Part shown: in pieces, positions 47,993-57,617 of the stretch | Numbering within the stretch: position 1 is the stretch's first letter | Layout of the letters: each line of letters begins with the position of its first letter | Source: Prevotella sp. | GTDB lineage: Bacteria; Bacteroidota; Bacteroidia; Bacteroidales; Bacteroidaceae | Length of the DNA: 64,000 nt | Direction: 5' to 3' | NCBI GenBank assembly: GCA_021204905.1 | Contig: JAJPYN010000018.1 | Location: forward strand, 88,296 to 152,295 | Notes under the pieces: model-generated | Database searches by the model: none | Told to the model about the DNA's origin: nothing | Seen by the model: the letters and a program-made list of their open reading frames with translations, nothing else | Position numbers and translations under genes: made by a program

Positions 47993-50044
47993 ATGAAGAA
48001 ACTATTCCTTTCGCTGCTCCTCACGGTCGTTGCGGCGACGATGAACGCCCAGATGCTGGAGCCGGTGAAGTTCACTTCGCAGCTCAAGACGGGCGCTACG
48101 GCGGAGGCGGAGATTGTGTTCAGCGCCACCATCGACAAGGGGTGGCACGTCTATTCCGTCAATCTCGGCAACGACGGACCTATCGAGGCATCGTTCCATG
48201 TCGACAAGATGGAGGGTGCGGAGCTTGTCGGCGGTCTGCAGCCCGTAGGCAACGAGATTTCCGAATACGACGAGATATTCGGCATGAAGCTGCGCTATTT
48301 CGAGGACAAAGTGCAGTTCGTGCAGAAGATACGCTTCACTGCCGCCTCGTATGACATCGACTGCTATCTCGAATACGGCGCGTGCAACGACAGCAGCTGC
48401 CTGCCGCCGTCGGAGGTGTCGCTAAAGAAACAAGGGACAAGTCCTGCCGTAGCGGGCGAAAAAAATAATGCTTCTGCTGCGGAAGAGCCTGTTTTAAATA
48501 ATGAAGAAACTGAAAACGCAGGCGATACGGCAGCTATAACTCAGGCCGGGGACATCGTTGCAACCGGCGAAGAGGCTGTCTCCGGCGGTGTCAACTCCCC
48601 GCTGTGGACGCCCGTCATCGATGTTCTTGAAGAACAGGGCGGCGGAAGCAACACGACGAATGCCTCGCTGTGGTATATTTTCCTGATGGGTCTCATCGGC
48701 GGCTTTGTGGCGCTGCTCACCCCCTGCGTGTGGCCCATCATCCCCATGACGGTCAGTTTCTTCCTGAAAAAGGCGAAGGACAACCGCGCGAAAGGTATCC
48801 GCGACGCCGTTACCTACGGCATCTCGATTGTGGTGATTTATGTCGCGCTCGGTCTGATTATTACGGGTCTGTTCGGCGCCAGCTCGCTCAATGCGCTGTC
48901 TACGAGTGCCGTATTCAATCTCTTTTTCTTTGCCTTGCTCGTTGTCTTCGCCCTTAGCTTCTTCGGTTGGTTTGAGATTCGCCTGCCGGAAAAGTGGGGC
49001 AACGCCGTCGACAGCAAGGCTTCCGCCACGAGCGGACTGCTCTCCATCTTCCTCATGGCGTTCACGCTGAGCCTCGTCAGCTTCTCCTGCACGGGTCCGA
49101 TTATCGGGTTCCTGCTCGTCGAAGTGAGCGTCTCGGGCAGCATCTTGGGACCCGCCATCGGCATGCTGGGCTTCGCAATCGCCCTTGCACTGCCGTTCAC
49201 GCTGTTCGCGATGTTCCCCTCGTGGCTCAAGAGTGCGCCGCGTTCGGGCTCGTGGATGACCACTATCAAAGTGGTGCTGGGCTTCATTGAGCTCGCTTTC
49301 TCCCTGAAATTCCTCTCCGTCGCCGACCTTGCCTACGGCTGGCACATAATGGACCGCGAGGTGTTCCTTGCGCTGTGGATAGTCATCTTCGGTTTGTTGG
49401 GCTTGTATATGATCGGCAAATTGAAGTTTCAGAGCGACACTATCGGCGGCGAAGAGAATAAGCCGATGCCCGTGCTGTGTATCATGCTGGGACTCGTCTC
49501 GCTGGCTTTCGCCGTGTATATGGTGCCGGGACTGTGGGGCGCACCGTGCAAGGCGGTCAGCGCGTTCGCTCCTCCGATGAACACGCAGGACTTCAATATG
49601 AACACCAAAGAGGTGCGCGCGGCGTACACCGACTACGAAGAGGGCATGGCTGCGGCGCGGCGGCAGGGCAAGCCTGTGTTCGTCGACTTCACCGGCTTCG
49701 GATGTGTCAACTGCCGGAAGATGGAGGCGGCGGTGTGGACCGACCCCTCCGTGGCGGGCATCTTGCAGGAAGATTACGTATTGATTTCCCTCTTTGTCGA
49801 TGATAAGACGCCGCTGCCACAGAAGATAACCGTCGCTGAAAGTAATGGTGAGGAGCGCACGCTGCGCACCGTAGGCGACAAGTGGAGCTATTTGCAGCGG
49901 CATAAATTCGGGGCAAACGCCCAACCGTTCTATGTCGCGCTGGACAATGACGGCAACCCGTTGTCGGGGTCGTTCGTGTATAAAGAAGATGTGCCGGCGT
50001 TCCTGAAATTCTTAAACGAGGGGCTGAAAGCGTATGCTAAGTAA
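47993..50044 (+). CDS. dsbD: Thiol:disulfide interchange protein DsbD-like
   Basis: N-terminal DsbD-alpha-like domain, TM domain LTPCVWPIIPMTVSFF, thioredoxin domain VDFTGFGCVNCRKME. Confidence 0.9.
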   Translation: MKKLFLSLLLTVVAATMNAQMLEPVKFTSQLKTGATAEAEIVFSATIDKGWHVYSVNLGNDGPIEASFHVDKMEGAELVGGLQPVGNEISEYDEIFGMKLRYFEDKVQFVQKIRFTAASYDIDCYLEYGACNDSSCLPPSEVSLKKQGTSPAVAGEKNNASAAEEPVLNNEETENAGDTAAITQAGDIVATGEEAVSGGVNSPLWTPVIDVLEEQGGGSNTTNASLWYIFLMGLIGGFVALLTPCVWPIIPMTVSFFLKKAKDNRAKGIRDAVTYGISIVVIYVALGLIITGLFGASSLNALSTSAVFNLFFFALLVVFALSFFGWFEIRLPEKWGNAVDSKASATSGLLSIFLMAFTLSLVSFSCTGPIIGFLLVEVSVSGSILGPAIGMLGFAIALALPFTLFAMFPSWLKSAPRSGSWMTTIKVVLGFIELAFSLKFLSVADLAYGWHIMDREVFLALWIVIFGLLGLYMIGKLKFQSDTIGGEENKPMPVLCIMLGLVSLAFAVYMVPGLWGAPCKAVSAFAPPMNTQDFNMNTKEVRAAYTDYEEGMAAARRQGKPVFVDFTGFGCVNCRKMEAAVWTDPSVAGILQEDYVLISLFVDDKTPLPQKITVAESNGEERTLRTVGDKWSYLQRHKFGANAQPFYVALDNDGNPLSGSFVYKEDVPAFLKFLNEGLKAYAK

Positions 50045-51323
50045 GGAAGAACGGGCGAAGATAATCGCTCTCATCAATCAGGAAGTGGTGCCGGCGGTGG
50101 GGTGCACCGAGCCGATGGCTGTCGCGCTGTGCGTAGCGAAGGCAACCGAACTGCTGGGGATGCGCCCCGAGAGCATTACGATATCCCTCAGTGCGAACAT
50201 CCTGAAGAACGCTATGGGCGTGGGCATCCCCGGCACGGACATGATAGGACTGCCCATAGCCATCGGTCTGGGCGTGATTGTCGGCAAGTCGGAGTACGGT
50301 TTGGCGGTGATTAAAGACGTTACTCCGCCGGCGCTGTGCGAGGCGAAGCGCTACATAAAAGCCGTGCCCGTCAACATCAAGATGAAAGAGGGCATCACGG
50401 AGAAGTTGTATATCGAGACGGATGTTGCGGCGGAGGAGCATAGCGTAAAAGCCGTTATCGCCGGCAGCCACACAAACTTTATTTATCTCCGATGCGACGA
50501 CAAGGTGATTAAGAACGAGCCTTTGAAAAAAGAGGAGGAGGGCGCGTGCGGCGTATGTCTCAACTTCCGCATGGTCTACGACTTCGCTATGACCGCGCCG
50601 CTCGACGAGATCAGCTTTATATTAAAGACGAAAGAATACAACCTCGGCGCCGCGAAGGAAAGTCTGAAAGGCAACTACGGGCATTGCTTGGGCAAGACCA
50701 TCGACCGTCCTTTGGCGCACGGCATCTTCGGTAACTCCATTTTCTCGCATATCATCTCCAAGACGGCGCTCGCTTGTGACGCACGAATGGGCGGGGCATT
50801 GGTGCCCGTGATGTGCAATTCCGGGTCGGGCAACCAAGGCATCTGTGCCACTAATCCCGTCGCCGTGTTTGCATTAGAGAACGAGAATACCGACGAGGAG
50901 ATGATCCGCGCCTTAACTCTGAGTCATCTCGCGGCAATCTACATCAAACAAAGTCTGGGGAAACTGTCGGCGCTCTGCGGCTGTGTCGTCGCGTCAATCG
51001 GCTCGTCCTGCGGCATCACATACCTCATGGGCGGCGACTACGAGCGTATCTGCTTCTCCGTGCAGAATATGATTGCCAACCTCACCGGCATGATTTGCGA
51101 CGGGGCAAAGCCGTCGTGCTCACTCAAGATAACGTCGGGCGTGAGTACCGCGCTGTTGTCGGCACTGCTGTCGATGGAGGGCAGACACGTAACGAGCGTG
51201 GAGGGCATCATCGACGAGGACGTAGATCGCTCGATACACAACCTTACTTCTATCGGTGCCGAGTCGATGTGCCAGACCGACAACATGGTGCTCGACATCA
51301 TGACGCACAAAGGGCATCGCTGA
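50034..51323 (+). CDS. L-cysteine desulfidase / serine dehydratase-alpha family protein
   Basis: VPAVGCTEPMAVALC, CNSGSGNQGI, SCGITYLMGG. Confidence 0.85.
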   Translation: MLSKEERAKIIALINQEVVPAVGCTEPMAVALCVAKATELLGMRPESITISLSANILKNAMGVGIPGTDMIGLPIAIGLGVIVGKSEYGLAVIKDVTPPALCEAKRYIKAVPVNIKMKEGITEKLYIETDVAAEEHSVKAVIAGSHTNFIYLRCDDKVIKNEPLKKEEEGACGVCLNFRMVYDFAMTAPLDEISFILKTKEYNLGAAKESLKGNYGHCLGKTIDRPLAHGIFGNSIFSHIISKTALACDARMGGALVPVMCNSGSGNQGICATNPVAVFALENENTDEEMIRALTLSHLAAIYIKQSLGKLSALCGCVVASIGSSCGITYLMGGDYERICFSVQNMIANLTGMICDGAKPSCSLKITSGVSTALLSALLSMEGRHVTSVEGIIDEDVDRSIHNLTSIGAESMCQTDNMVLDIMTHKGHR

Positions 51324-51360
51324 CCCGCAACGCCCTTCCGCCTTACTTTTTTACACCTTA

Positions 51361-52242
51361 TTATATTAATATGTCGCCCTTTGCTATGCGGCGTATGTCG
51401 TCTGTCGTGCCGGAGAACGGACCGTTGTGCGCTATCTTCGACGTGCACATGGCGGCGGCAAAGCATGCGGACTGCCTGACGGGGATGCCCTGCACACGGC
51501 AATAGAGGTAGCCCGCCATGTAGGTGTCGCCGCAGCCGGTGGAGTCGACAACCGCCGTCGGGGGATATGAGGGGACAGTAACGAACTCGCCGTCGGCAAG
51601 GATGAGCGAACCGAGAGCGCCGAGCGTAACGAGCACCTCTTTCGGTCCGTAGCCCGCGATGACCGTTGCCGCCTTGCGCGGACTGCTCTCGCCCGTGAGC
51701 ACTTCCATCTCCATCTCGTTCACTTTTACGATGTCGACTTTTCTCAACCACGCCTCCTTGTCCGCCCAGTCGCATTTCCCGACTTCCCCGCCCTCCACTC
51801 TGCGGAGGAAGCCCTGTGCGTCTACTGACACACGTCCGCGCCTATGGAGCTCCCCCAGCACTTCTAAGGAGAAATCGTCGGCAAGCAGCGTGCCGAGATG
51901 GAATATGTCCGCACGGATGCCGCGCACGTCTTCCGTCGTGAACGGGTCGCTCTTTGCCAATACACGCTGGCTGCGCACGTCGTTTATGGTATAAGTGTTC
52001 TCAAAGAAAACGGTTGCCTTCGAGTCGCGGCAGACGACATTTATCCCCGCCGCACGCATGTCTTCCACCGTCTTAAAGTCCTCTTGCGCCACTTTCGTAA
52101 CGAGGGTGTAGTCGGTCCGGCGAGGCAGACAGGCAAGGGCGCAGGAGAAATAATACGCCACTCCGCCGGACATATAGACCGTCCGTTCCGGCGTTACTAT
52201 CTTGTCGCGCGTGATGTGTCCGATGCAGCAAAGAGTGTTCAT
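51361..52242 (-). CDS. PfkB family carbohydrate kinase
   Basis: VDSTGCGDTYMAGYLY; GGVAYYFSCALA. Confidence 0.85.
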   Translation of the reverse strand: MNTLCCIGHITRDKIVTPERTVYMSGGVAYYFSCALACLPRRTDYTLVTKVAQEDFKTVEDMRAAGINVVCRDSKATVFFENTYTINDVRSQRVLAKSDPFTTEDVRGIRADIFHLGTLLADDFSLEVLGELHRRGRVSVDAQGFLRRVEGGEVGKCDWADKEAWLRKVDIVKVNEMEMEVLTGESSPRKAATVIAGYGPKEVLVTLGALGSLILADGEFVTVPSYPPTAVVDSTGCGDTYMAGYLYCRVQGIPVRQSACFAAAMCTSKIAHNGPFSGTTDDIRRIAKGDILI

Positions 52243-52313
52243 TATGCGTGCGAAGTTATAAAAGAAATTTGTTATCTTTGCCCTTGACAAATAAAAATCA
52301 AAAACCTGTCATT

Positions 52314-52991
52314 ATGCGAACCAAAATCTTACTTTTCCTCTGCCTTGCCGGCCTGACTGCGACGGCACAGACCAAATCTATCGCCGTGCTGGGCGACTCA
52401 TACAGCACATACGAAGGCTACATCACGCCCTCCACGAACGAGCCGTGGTATTTCCTGAACCCCAACACCGCGAGCACCGACGTGAGCGACGTGCGGCAGA
52501 CGTGGTGGCATCTGCTTTGCGCCGAGCACGGCTATAAACTCGAAATAAACAATTCTTATAGCGGCGCGACGATAAGTTACACGGGCTACAACGGCGAAGA
52601 CTACTCGCCCCGCTCGTTCATCACCCGCGCCGACAACCTCGGTTGCCCCGACATCATCCTTGTATTCGGCGGCACCAACGACTCGTGGGCGGGCTCTCCG
52701 CTGGGCGAAATGAAATATGAAGGTATCACGCGCGACGACCTCTACAGCTATCGTCCCGCCGTCTGCTACCTTGTCAATTATCTCTCAGCACGCTACCCCA
52801 ACACCGATATTTACTTCCTTCTCAACACCGACCTCAAGCCCGAAATCGGCGAGGCAATGCACTCCGCGTGCGCCCGTTACAGCATTTCCGTGATTGACCT
52901 GCACGACATCAGCAAGATGGACGGACACCCCGACATCGCCGGAATGAAAGCTATCGCTGACCAAGTGGCTGCCGCGTTAGGCGCGAAATAA
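52314..52991 (+). CDS. SGNH/GDSL-type esterase
   Basis: Signal peptide, AVLGDSYSTYEG, VFGGTNDSW. Confidence 0.8.
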   Translation: MRTKILLFLCLAGLTATAQTKSIAVLGDSYSTYEGYITPSTNEPWYFLNPNTASTDVSDVRQTWWHLLCAEHGYKLEINNSYSGATISYTGYNGEDYSPRSFITRADNLGCPDIILVFGGTNDSWAGSPLGEMKYEGITRDDLYSYRPAVCYLVNYLSARYPNTDIYFLLNTDLKPEIGEAMHSACARYSISVIDLHDISKMDGHPDIAGMKAIADQVAAALGAK

Positions 52992-53059
52992 AGCCTTTTC
53001 GTTTGCCGTTTGAGCCGTTTTGAACTACCTTTGCGGGGCGAAAAAACCTTGATTTAGGG

Positions 53060-53746
53060 ATGCAGAATATTTTGGTTGTCGAAGACGAGAAGCGCGTGGC
53101 GAGCCTGCTGAAAAAGGGCTTGGAGGAAAACGGCTACAGCGTCGTCGTGGCGTTCGACGGGGCGATGGGCTTGCGGTTGTTTCAGTCGGGACGCTTCGAC
53201 CTTGTCGTGTCCGATGTCGTGCTGCCGAACATGCACGGGTTCGACCTTTGCAAAGCCATCAAAGCGGTGAACGCCAACGTGCCCGTGATGATTGTTACGG
53301 CGCTGGGTTCCACCGACGACAAGCTCGACGGATTCGACGCCGGCGCAGACGATTACATGACCAAACCCTTCGATTTCCGCGAGCTCCTCGCACGGGTGCG
53401 CGCACTGCTCAAACGCGGCAGCTCGGCCAAGGACGACGCTCCGGCGCGCATCGAATATTCCGACCTCGCCATTGACCTGAACACGCAGGAGGTGTGGCGC
53501 GGAAAAACGCTCGTGAAGCTCTCGCCGAAGGAGTACAACCTGCTGCTGTATATGGCCGAGCACGCCGAGAAGGTGGTAACGCGCCTCGCCATCGCCGAAG
53601 AGGTGTGGCACACGCATTTCGACACCGGCACGAACTTCATCGATGTTTATATTAATTACCTTCGCAAGAAAATCGACAAGGAATTTCCCGTGAAGCTCAT
53701 TCACACCAAGCCCGGCGTGGGATTTATTCTAAGCGACAAGCTATGA
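53060..53746 (+). CDS. OmpR-family response regulator
   Basis: ILVVEDEKRVASLLKKGL, DLVVSDVVLP, C-terminal winged helix. Confidence 0.95.
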   Translation: MQNILVVEDEKRVASLLKKGLEENGYSVVVAFDGAMGLRLFQSGRFDLVVSDVVLPNMHGFDLCKAIKAVNANVPVMIVTALGSTDDKLDGFDAGADDYMTKPFDFRELLARVRALLKRGSSAKDDAPARIEYSDLAIDLNTQEVWRGKTLVKLSPKEYNLLLYMAEHAEKVVTRLAIAEEVWHTHFDTGTNFIDVYINYLRKKIDKEFPVKLIHTKPGVGFILSDKL

Positions 53747-54747
53747 CGCTGCGCACACGCCTGACAATACGCATCACCCTCGCCGCAGCGGTTATCGCGG
53801 CGTTAATCGTCGTGTTCACGCCTGTCCGCACCGCCCATCCCGGCGAAGTAATCACCACCGCAATCATCGGCGTGGCGCTGTTTTTCGGCCTGTGCTATTG
53901 GCAGATTGGCATCGCGTTAAAGCCCGTTCACAACATCGTTCAGGAGATTGAAACCATCACCGAGCACAGGCTTCACCGCCGTCTGCCGCCGAACAGCAGC
54001 AGCGACGAGGTGGGGCGTTTGGTGGAGGCGTTCAACGGCCTTCTCGAGCGCATGGAGTCGTCGCTCTCGTCGCAAAAGGAATTCGTCAGCAACGTCTCCC
54101 ACGAGATGCGCACGCCCCTCGCCGCCATCATCGCCGAGCTCGACCTCGCCCTGCAAAAAGAGCGTTCGAAAAAGGAATACCGCACCGCCATCGAGAACAC
54201 CCTCGCCGACGCGCAGCGCATGAACCGCCTCATCGACGGCCTGCTCAACCTCGCCAAAGCCAGCTACCACAAGGAGGAAATCATCAAGCAGCGGCTGCGG
54301 CTCGACGAACTGCTGCTCGACGCTCGCGAATATATTTTAAAGGCGCACCCGAACTATCGCATCGAGATAATTTTCGAGGACGACCTCAACGACGACGACC
54401 GCCGCATCACCGTTCTCGGCAACCCCTATCTGCTCAACATCGCCTTCGCCAACCTCATCGAAAACAACTGTAAATACTCGGCCGACCACGCCTCCGTCAT
54501 TCAAATATCGTTCTGGGAAAACCTCGCCATCGTGCGACTGTCAGACTTCGGCATCGGCATGACAGAGACCGACAAACGCAACCTCTTCACACTCTTCTAC
54601 CGCGGCTCACAGGAGAGCGTCGCCGAAGGGCACGGCATCGGCATGGCCCTCTCCAAACGCATCATCACGCTCCACGAAGGCGCCATCAACGTCTATTCCG
54701 AAGAGGGCAAAGGCACCACCTTCGCCGTCGAACTGCCGCACGTCTGA
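53743..54747 (+). CDS. Sensor histidine kinase
   Basis: HAMP-like segment, VSNVSHEMRTPLAAIIAELDL, NLIENNCKYS, GHGIGMALSKRII. Confidence 0.95.
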   Translation: MTLRTRLTIRITLAAAVIAALIVVFTPVRTAHPGEVITTAIIGVALFFGLCYWQIGIALKPVHNIVQEIETITEHRLHRRLPPNSSSDEVGRLVEAFNGLLERMESSLSSQKEFVSNVSHEMRTPLAAIIAELDLALQKERSKKEYRTAIENTLADAQRMNRLIDGLLNLAKASYHKEEIIKQRLRLDELLLDAREYILKAHPNYRIEIIFEDDLNDDDRRITVLGNPYLLNIAFANLIENNCKYSADHASVIQISFWENLAIVRLSDFGIGMTETDKRNLFTLFYRGSQESVAEGHGIGMALSKRIITLHEGAINVYSEEGKGTTFAVELPHV

Positions 54748-54901
54748 GCGCAAAAAAAGTAAGGCCGTCCCGCAGAACAGCCCTACTCATTCTATTTATT
54801 AACAACTAAAATTTATCTCACTCTTCGTCCGCTTCGTGCGCCGCTTTTGCACAACGCCCGCAGGGGTGCAGCCTGCGCAACCGGACGTCGTTCTTATGTG
54901 C

Positions 54902-54988
54902 TTAGCACTTGCAATTCAAGAGGTGCTCTATGGCGTTAAAGTCCATTGTGCAATTAGCCCTCTTGAAAAAATTCATAATCTTTTTCAT
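54902..54988 (-). CDS. Small ORF (28 aa, MKKIMNFFKRANCTMDFNAIEHLLNCKC)
   Basis: AAAGGAAAT upstream; TAccTTTG-type -7 box on the minus strand at 55081-55088. Confidence 0.4.
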   Translation of the reverse strand: MKKIMNFFKRANCTMDFNAIEHLLNCKC

Positions 54989-55080
54989 GACTAATTTCCT
55001 TTCAATTCTTTTAATTCCGACCCGGCATAAACGCTTATCCCGAGTGGCCCGGAGGCCGGGTCTTCCTCCGAAAACCGCTG

Positions 55081-55110
55081 CAAAGGTACGGCGGGCGGCA
55101 CGTTCGCAAG
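55081..55110 (-). promoter_or_regulatory. Bacteroidota-type promoter for the small ORF
   Basis: Minus strand CTTG-N18-TACCTTTG. Confidence 0.45.
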
Positions 55111-55285
55111 GTTTTGTGAGGAAAAATCGCGCCATCGGGCCGTTTTCCTTGACAAATATCCAAAAAACGAGGCCAACAGGCGTTTTATGACGAAAATCAA
55201 GCGCGCAAAGGCATTATCGCGCGGCACAAGCTTGGTTTTCAGGCGCGTTTTGCATATTTTTGCAGGGTAAAAAACGCTCAACCTA

Positions 55286-56566
55286 ATGAATATCGACGGC
55301 ATATTTCAGTTGTGCAAAACGGCGGGCGCCATCTGCACCGACTCGCGTGAAATCATCAGCGGCAGCGTGTTCATCGCGTTGCACGGCGCAAATTTCGACG
55401 GCAACCGGTTCGCTGTCGGCGCATTGGAAAACGGTTGCAGCTACGCCGTAGTCGATGCCAATCCGAACGAGCTTGATGTTGAAAACAAGTTTGCCGGGCG
55501 AATGATTAAAGTTGCCGACACGCTCAATACCTACAAGCAAGTTGCGCGTTTGCACCGGCGCGAATTCGCCATCCCCGTCGTCGCCGTAACGGGCACGAAC
55601 GGCAAAACGACAACGAAAGAGCTGCTCGCCGCCGTGCTTGGCACATCGTACAAAGTACTCGCCACGCAAGGCAATCTCAACAATGATGTCGGCGTACCGA
55701 AAACGCTGCTGCGCCTGTCTTCCGAAGATGAGATCGCCGTCATCGAGATGGGCGCGAGCCACCCCGGCGACATCAAGACGCTCGCGGAGACGGCGGAACC
55801 CGTGTGCGGACTCATCACGAACATCGGCCGGGCGCATCTCGAGGGGTTCGGCGGCGTCGAAGGGGTGAAAGCGACGAAGGGCGAATTGTATGATTATTTA
55901 GCTGAAAACCAACGGTTTGCGTTCCTCAACACCGCCGACAGCACGCTCGTCGAAATGGCGCGCGAAAGGCATCTGCAAACCGTCGGTTACGTCCCGGGCG
56001 AGATGGCGGAATGCGCGCCGTACCTTAGCGTGAAGCTCGCCGCCGGCACCATCATCCGCACGCAGCTCATCGGCGCGTACAACCTGCCGAACATCCTCGC
56101 GGCCGTAACCGTCGGGCGACATTTCGGCGTGCGGGAGAACGACATCGCCGCAGCCATCGAGGCCTACCGCCCGCAAAACAACCGCTCGCAACTGACAATT
56201 ACAAGCGCCAACGAGCTCATCGTCGACGCGTACAACGCCAATCCGTCGAGCATGGCCGCGGCAATAGACAACTTTGCGCGCATCATTTCTCCCCGGCCGA
56301 AAATGCTCATCCTCGGCGATATGGCCGAGCTTGGCGCCGCTTCCGGCGAGGAGCACGAACAAATAGTTAACTTGTTGAAAACCAAAGGGTTAAGCGACGT
56401 TTGGCTTGTAGGGAGCGAATTCAAAAATATCGCTTCGCCCTATCGCTGCTTTGCCGATGTCGACGAGGTGAAGACTGCAATCTCGCGCGAACAACCGCAA
56501 GGCAAGTGCATCCTCATCAAGGGCAGCCATTCCGCGCGGCTGTTTGAGTTGCCGGCGTTGCTTTAA
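55286..56566 (+). CDS. murF: UDP-MurNAc-tripeptide:D-Ala-D-Ala ligase
   Basis: VVAVTGTNGKTTTKELLAAVLG, NNDVGVPKTLL, DAYNANPSSMAAAI. Confidence 0.95.
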   Translation: MNIDGIFQLCKTAGAICTDSREIISGSVFIALHGANFDGNRFAVGALENGCSYAVVDANPNELDVENKFAGRMIKVADTLNTYKQVARLHRREFAIPVVAVTGTNGKTTTKELLAAVLGTSYKVLATQGNLNNDVGVPKTLLRLSSEDEIAVIEMGASHPGDIKTLAETAEPVCGLITNIGRAHLEGFGGVEGVKATKGELYDYLAENQRFAFLNTADSTLVEMARERHLQTVGYVPGEMAECAPYLSVKLAAGTIIRTQLIGAYNLPNILAAVTVGRHFGVRENDIAAAIEAYRPQNNRSQLTITSANELIVDAYNANPSSMAAAIDNFARIISPRPKMLILGDMAELGAASGEEHEQIVNLLKTKGLSDVWLVGSEFKNIASPYRCFADVDEVKTAISREQPQGKCILIKGSHSARLFELPALL

Positions 56567-56618
56567 TTTAAACCGCGAAGAGGTTTGTTTTTTAGCTTAA
56601 AATTTTCCCGAAGGCCCT

Positions 56619-57608
56619 TTATTTAAAGCTATTCTCGACAACGGCGGTGAGCACGTCCTTGATGTCGAGCTTGGCGGCGCGCACCTGTTGCGGGATGAAC
56701 GAGGTGGCGGTCATGCCGGGCGTGGTGTTCACTTCGAGCAGGTTGATTTTGTCGTTGCCGCGAGCATCTTTCGTGATGATGTAATCGATGCGGATGATGC
56801 CGTTGCAATGGAGCAGTTCGTAGATTTTGCGGGTCATCGCCGCAGCTTGGTTTGCCGTGTCGGGGGCTATTCTCGCCGGCGTTATTTCCTCCACCTGACC
56901 GTTGTATTTCGCGTCGTAATCGAAAAATTCGTTGCCGGTAACCACCTCCGTGGCGGGCAGCACGATGATGTCGCGGCCGTTGCGGAAGACGCCTTGCGAG
57001 ATCTCGGTGCCGCAGAGGAATTGCTCGATCATCACCTCGTCGCTCTCTTTGAACGCGAAGTCGATGGCCGCGGGCAGTTGCGCCGCCGTCTTCACTTTCG
57101 ACACGCCGTAGCTCGAGCCGTCGGCAGCGGGTTTGACGAAGCACGGCAGCCCGATTCGTGCAATGATTTCCTCGTCTGCGGCGCGCGGTTCGCCCTTTCT
57201 GACAAGCACCGAGTCGGCCACGCTGATGCCGAAGGCGCGGAGGTGGTTGTTGAGCGCGAACTTGTCGAAGGTGAGGGCCTCGACGAGCACGCTGCCGGTG
57301 GAGTAGGGCATGCCGATGAGGTCGAAATAACCTTGCATGATGCCGTTCTCGCCGGGCGAGCCGTGCACGGTGATGTAAGCGTAATCGAAGCCGCATTTTT
57401 CACCTAAGTGGCTGTAACTGAAATCGTTAAGGTCGATCTCCGCGCGCTCGTCGGCGAGGTGCACCATCCACCGGCCGTGCCTCAGTTCAACGATGCGCAC
57501 GTCGTATTTCTCTTTGTCGAAGAAGCTGAACAGGCCTTCGCCGGAGCGCATCGACACGGCGTATTCGGAGGAGTCGCCGCCGCAGATTATCGCGATTCGT
57601 CTTTTCAT
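56619..57608 (-). CDS. ddl: D-alanine--D-alanine ligase
   Basis: IICGGDSSEYAVS, HGSPGENGIMQGYFDL, LLEVNTTPGMT. Confidence 0.95.
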   Translation of the reverse strand: MKRRIAIICGGDSSEYAVSMRSGEGLFSFFDKEKYDVRIVELRHGRWMVHLADERAEIDLNDFSYSHLGEKCGFDYAYITVHGSPGENGIMQGYFDLIGMPYSTGSVLVEALTFDKFALNNHLRAFGISVADSVLVRKGEPRAADEEIIARIGLPCFVKPAADGSSYGVSKVKTAAQLPAAIDFAFKESDEVMIEQFLCGTEISQGVFRNGRDIIVLPATEVVTGNEFFDYDAKYNGQVEEITPARIAPDTANQAAAMTRKIYELLHCNGIIRIDYIITKDARGNDKINLLEVNTTPGMTATSFIPQQVRAAKLDIKDVLTAVVENSFK

Positions 57609-57617
57609 AAAGCTGAT

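Noticed and set aside
48494-49924. 476-aa antisense ORF
   Set aside because: Antisense to dsbD; His/Arg/Glu-rich composition, no domain-like sequence.
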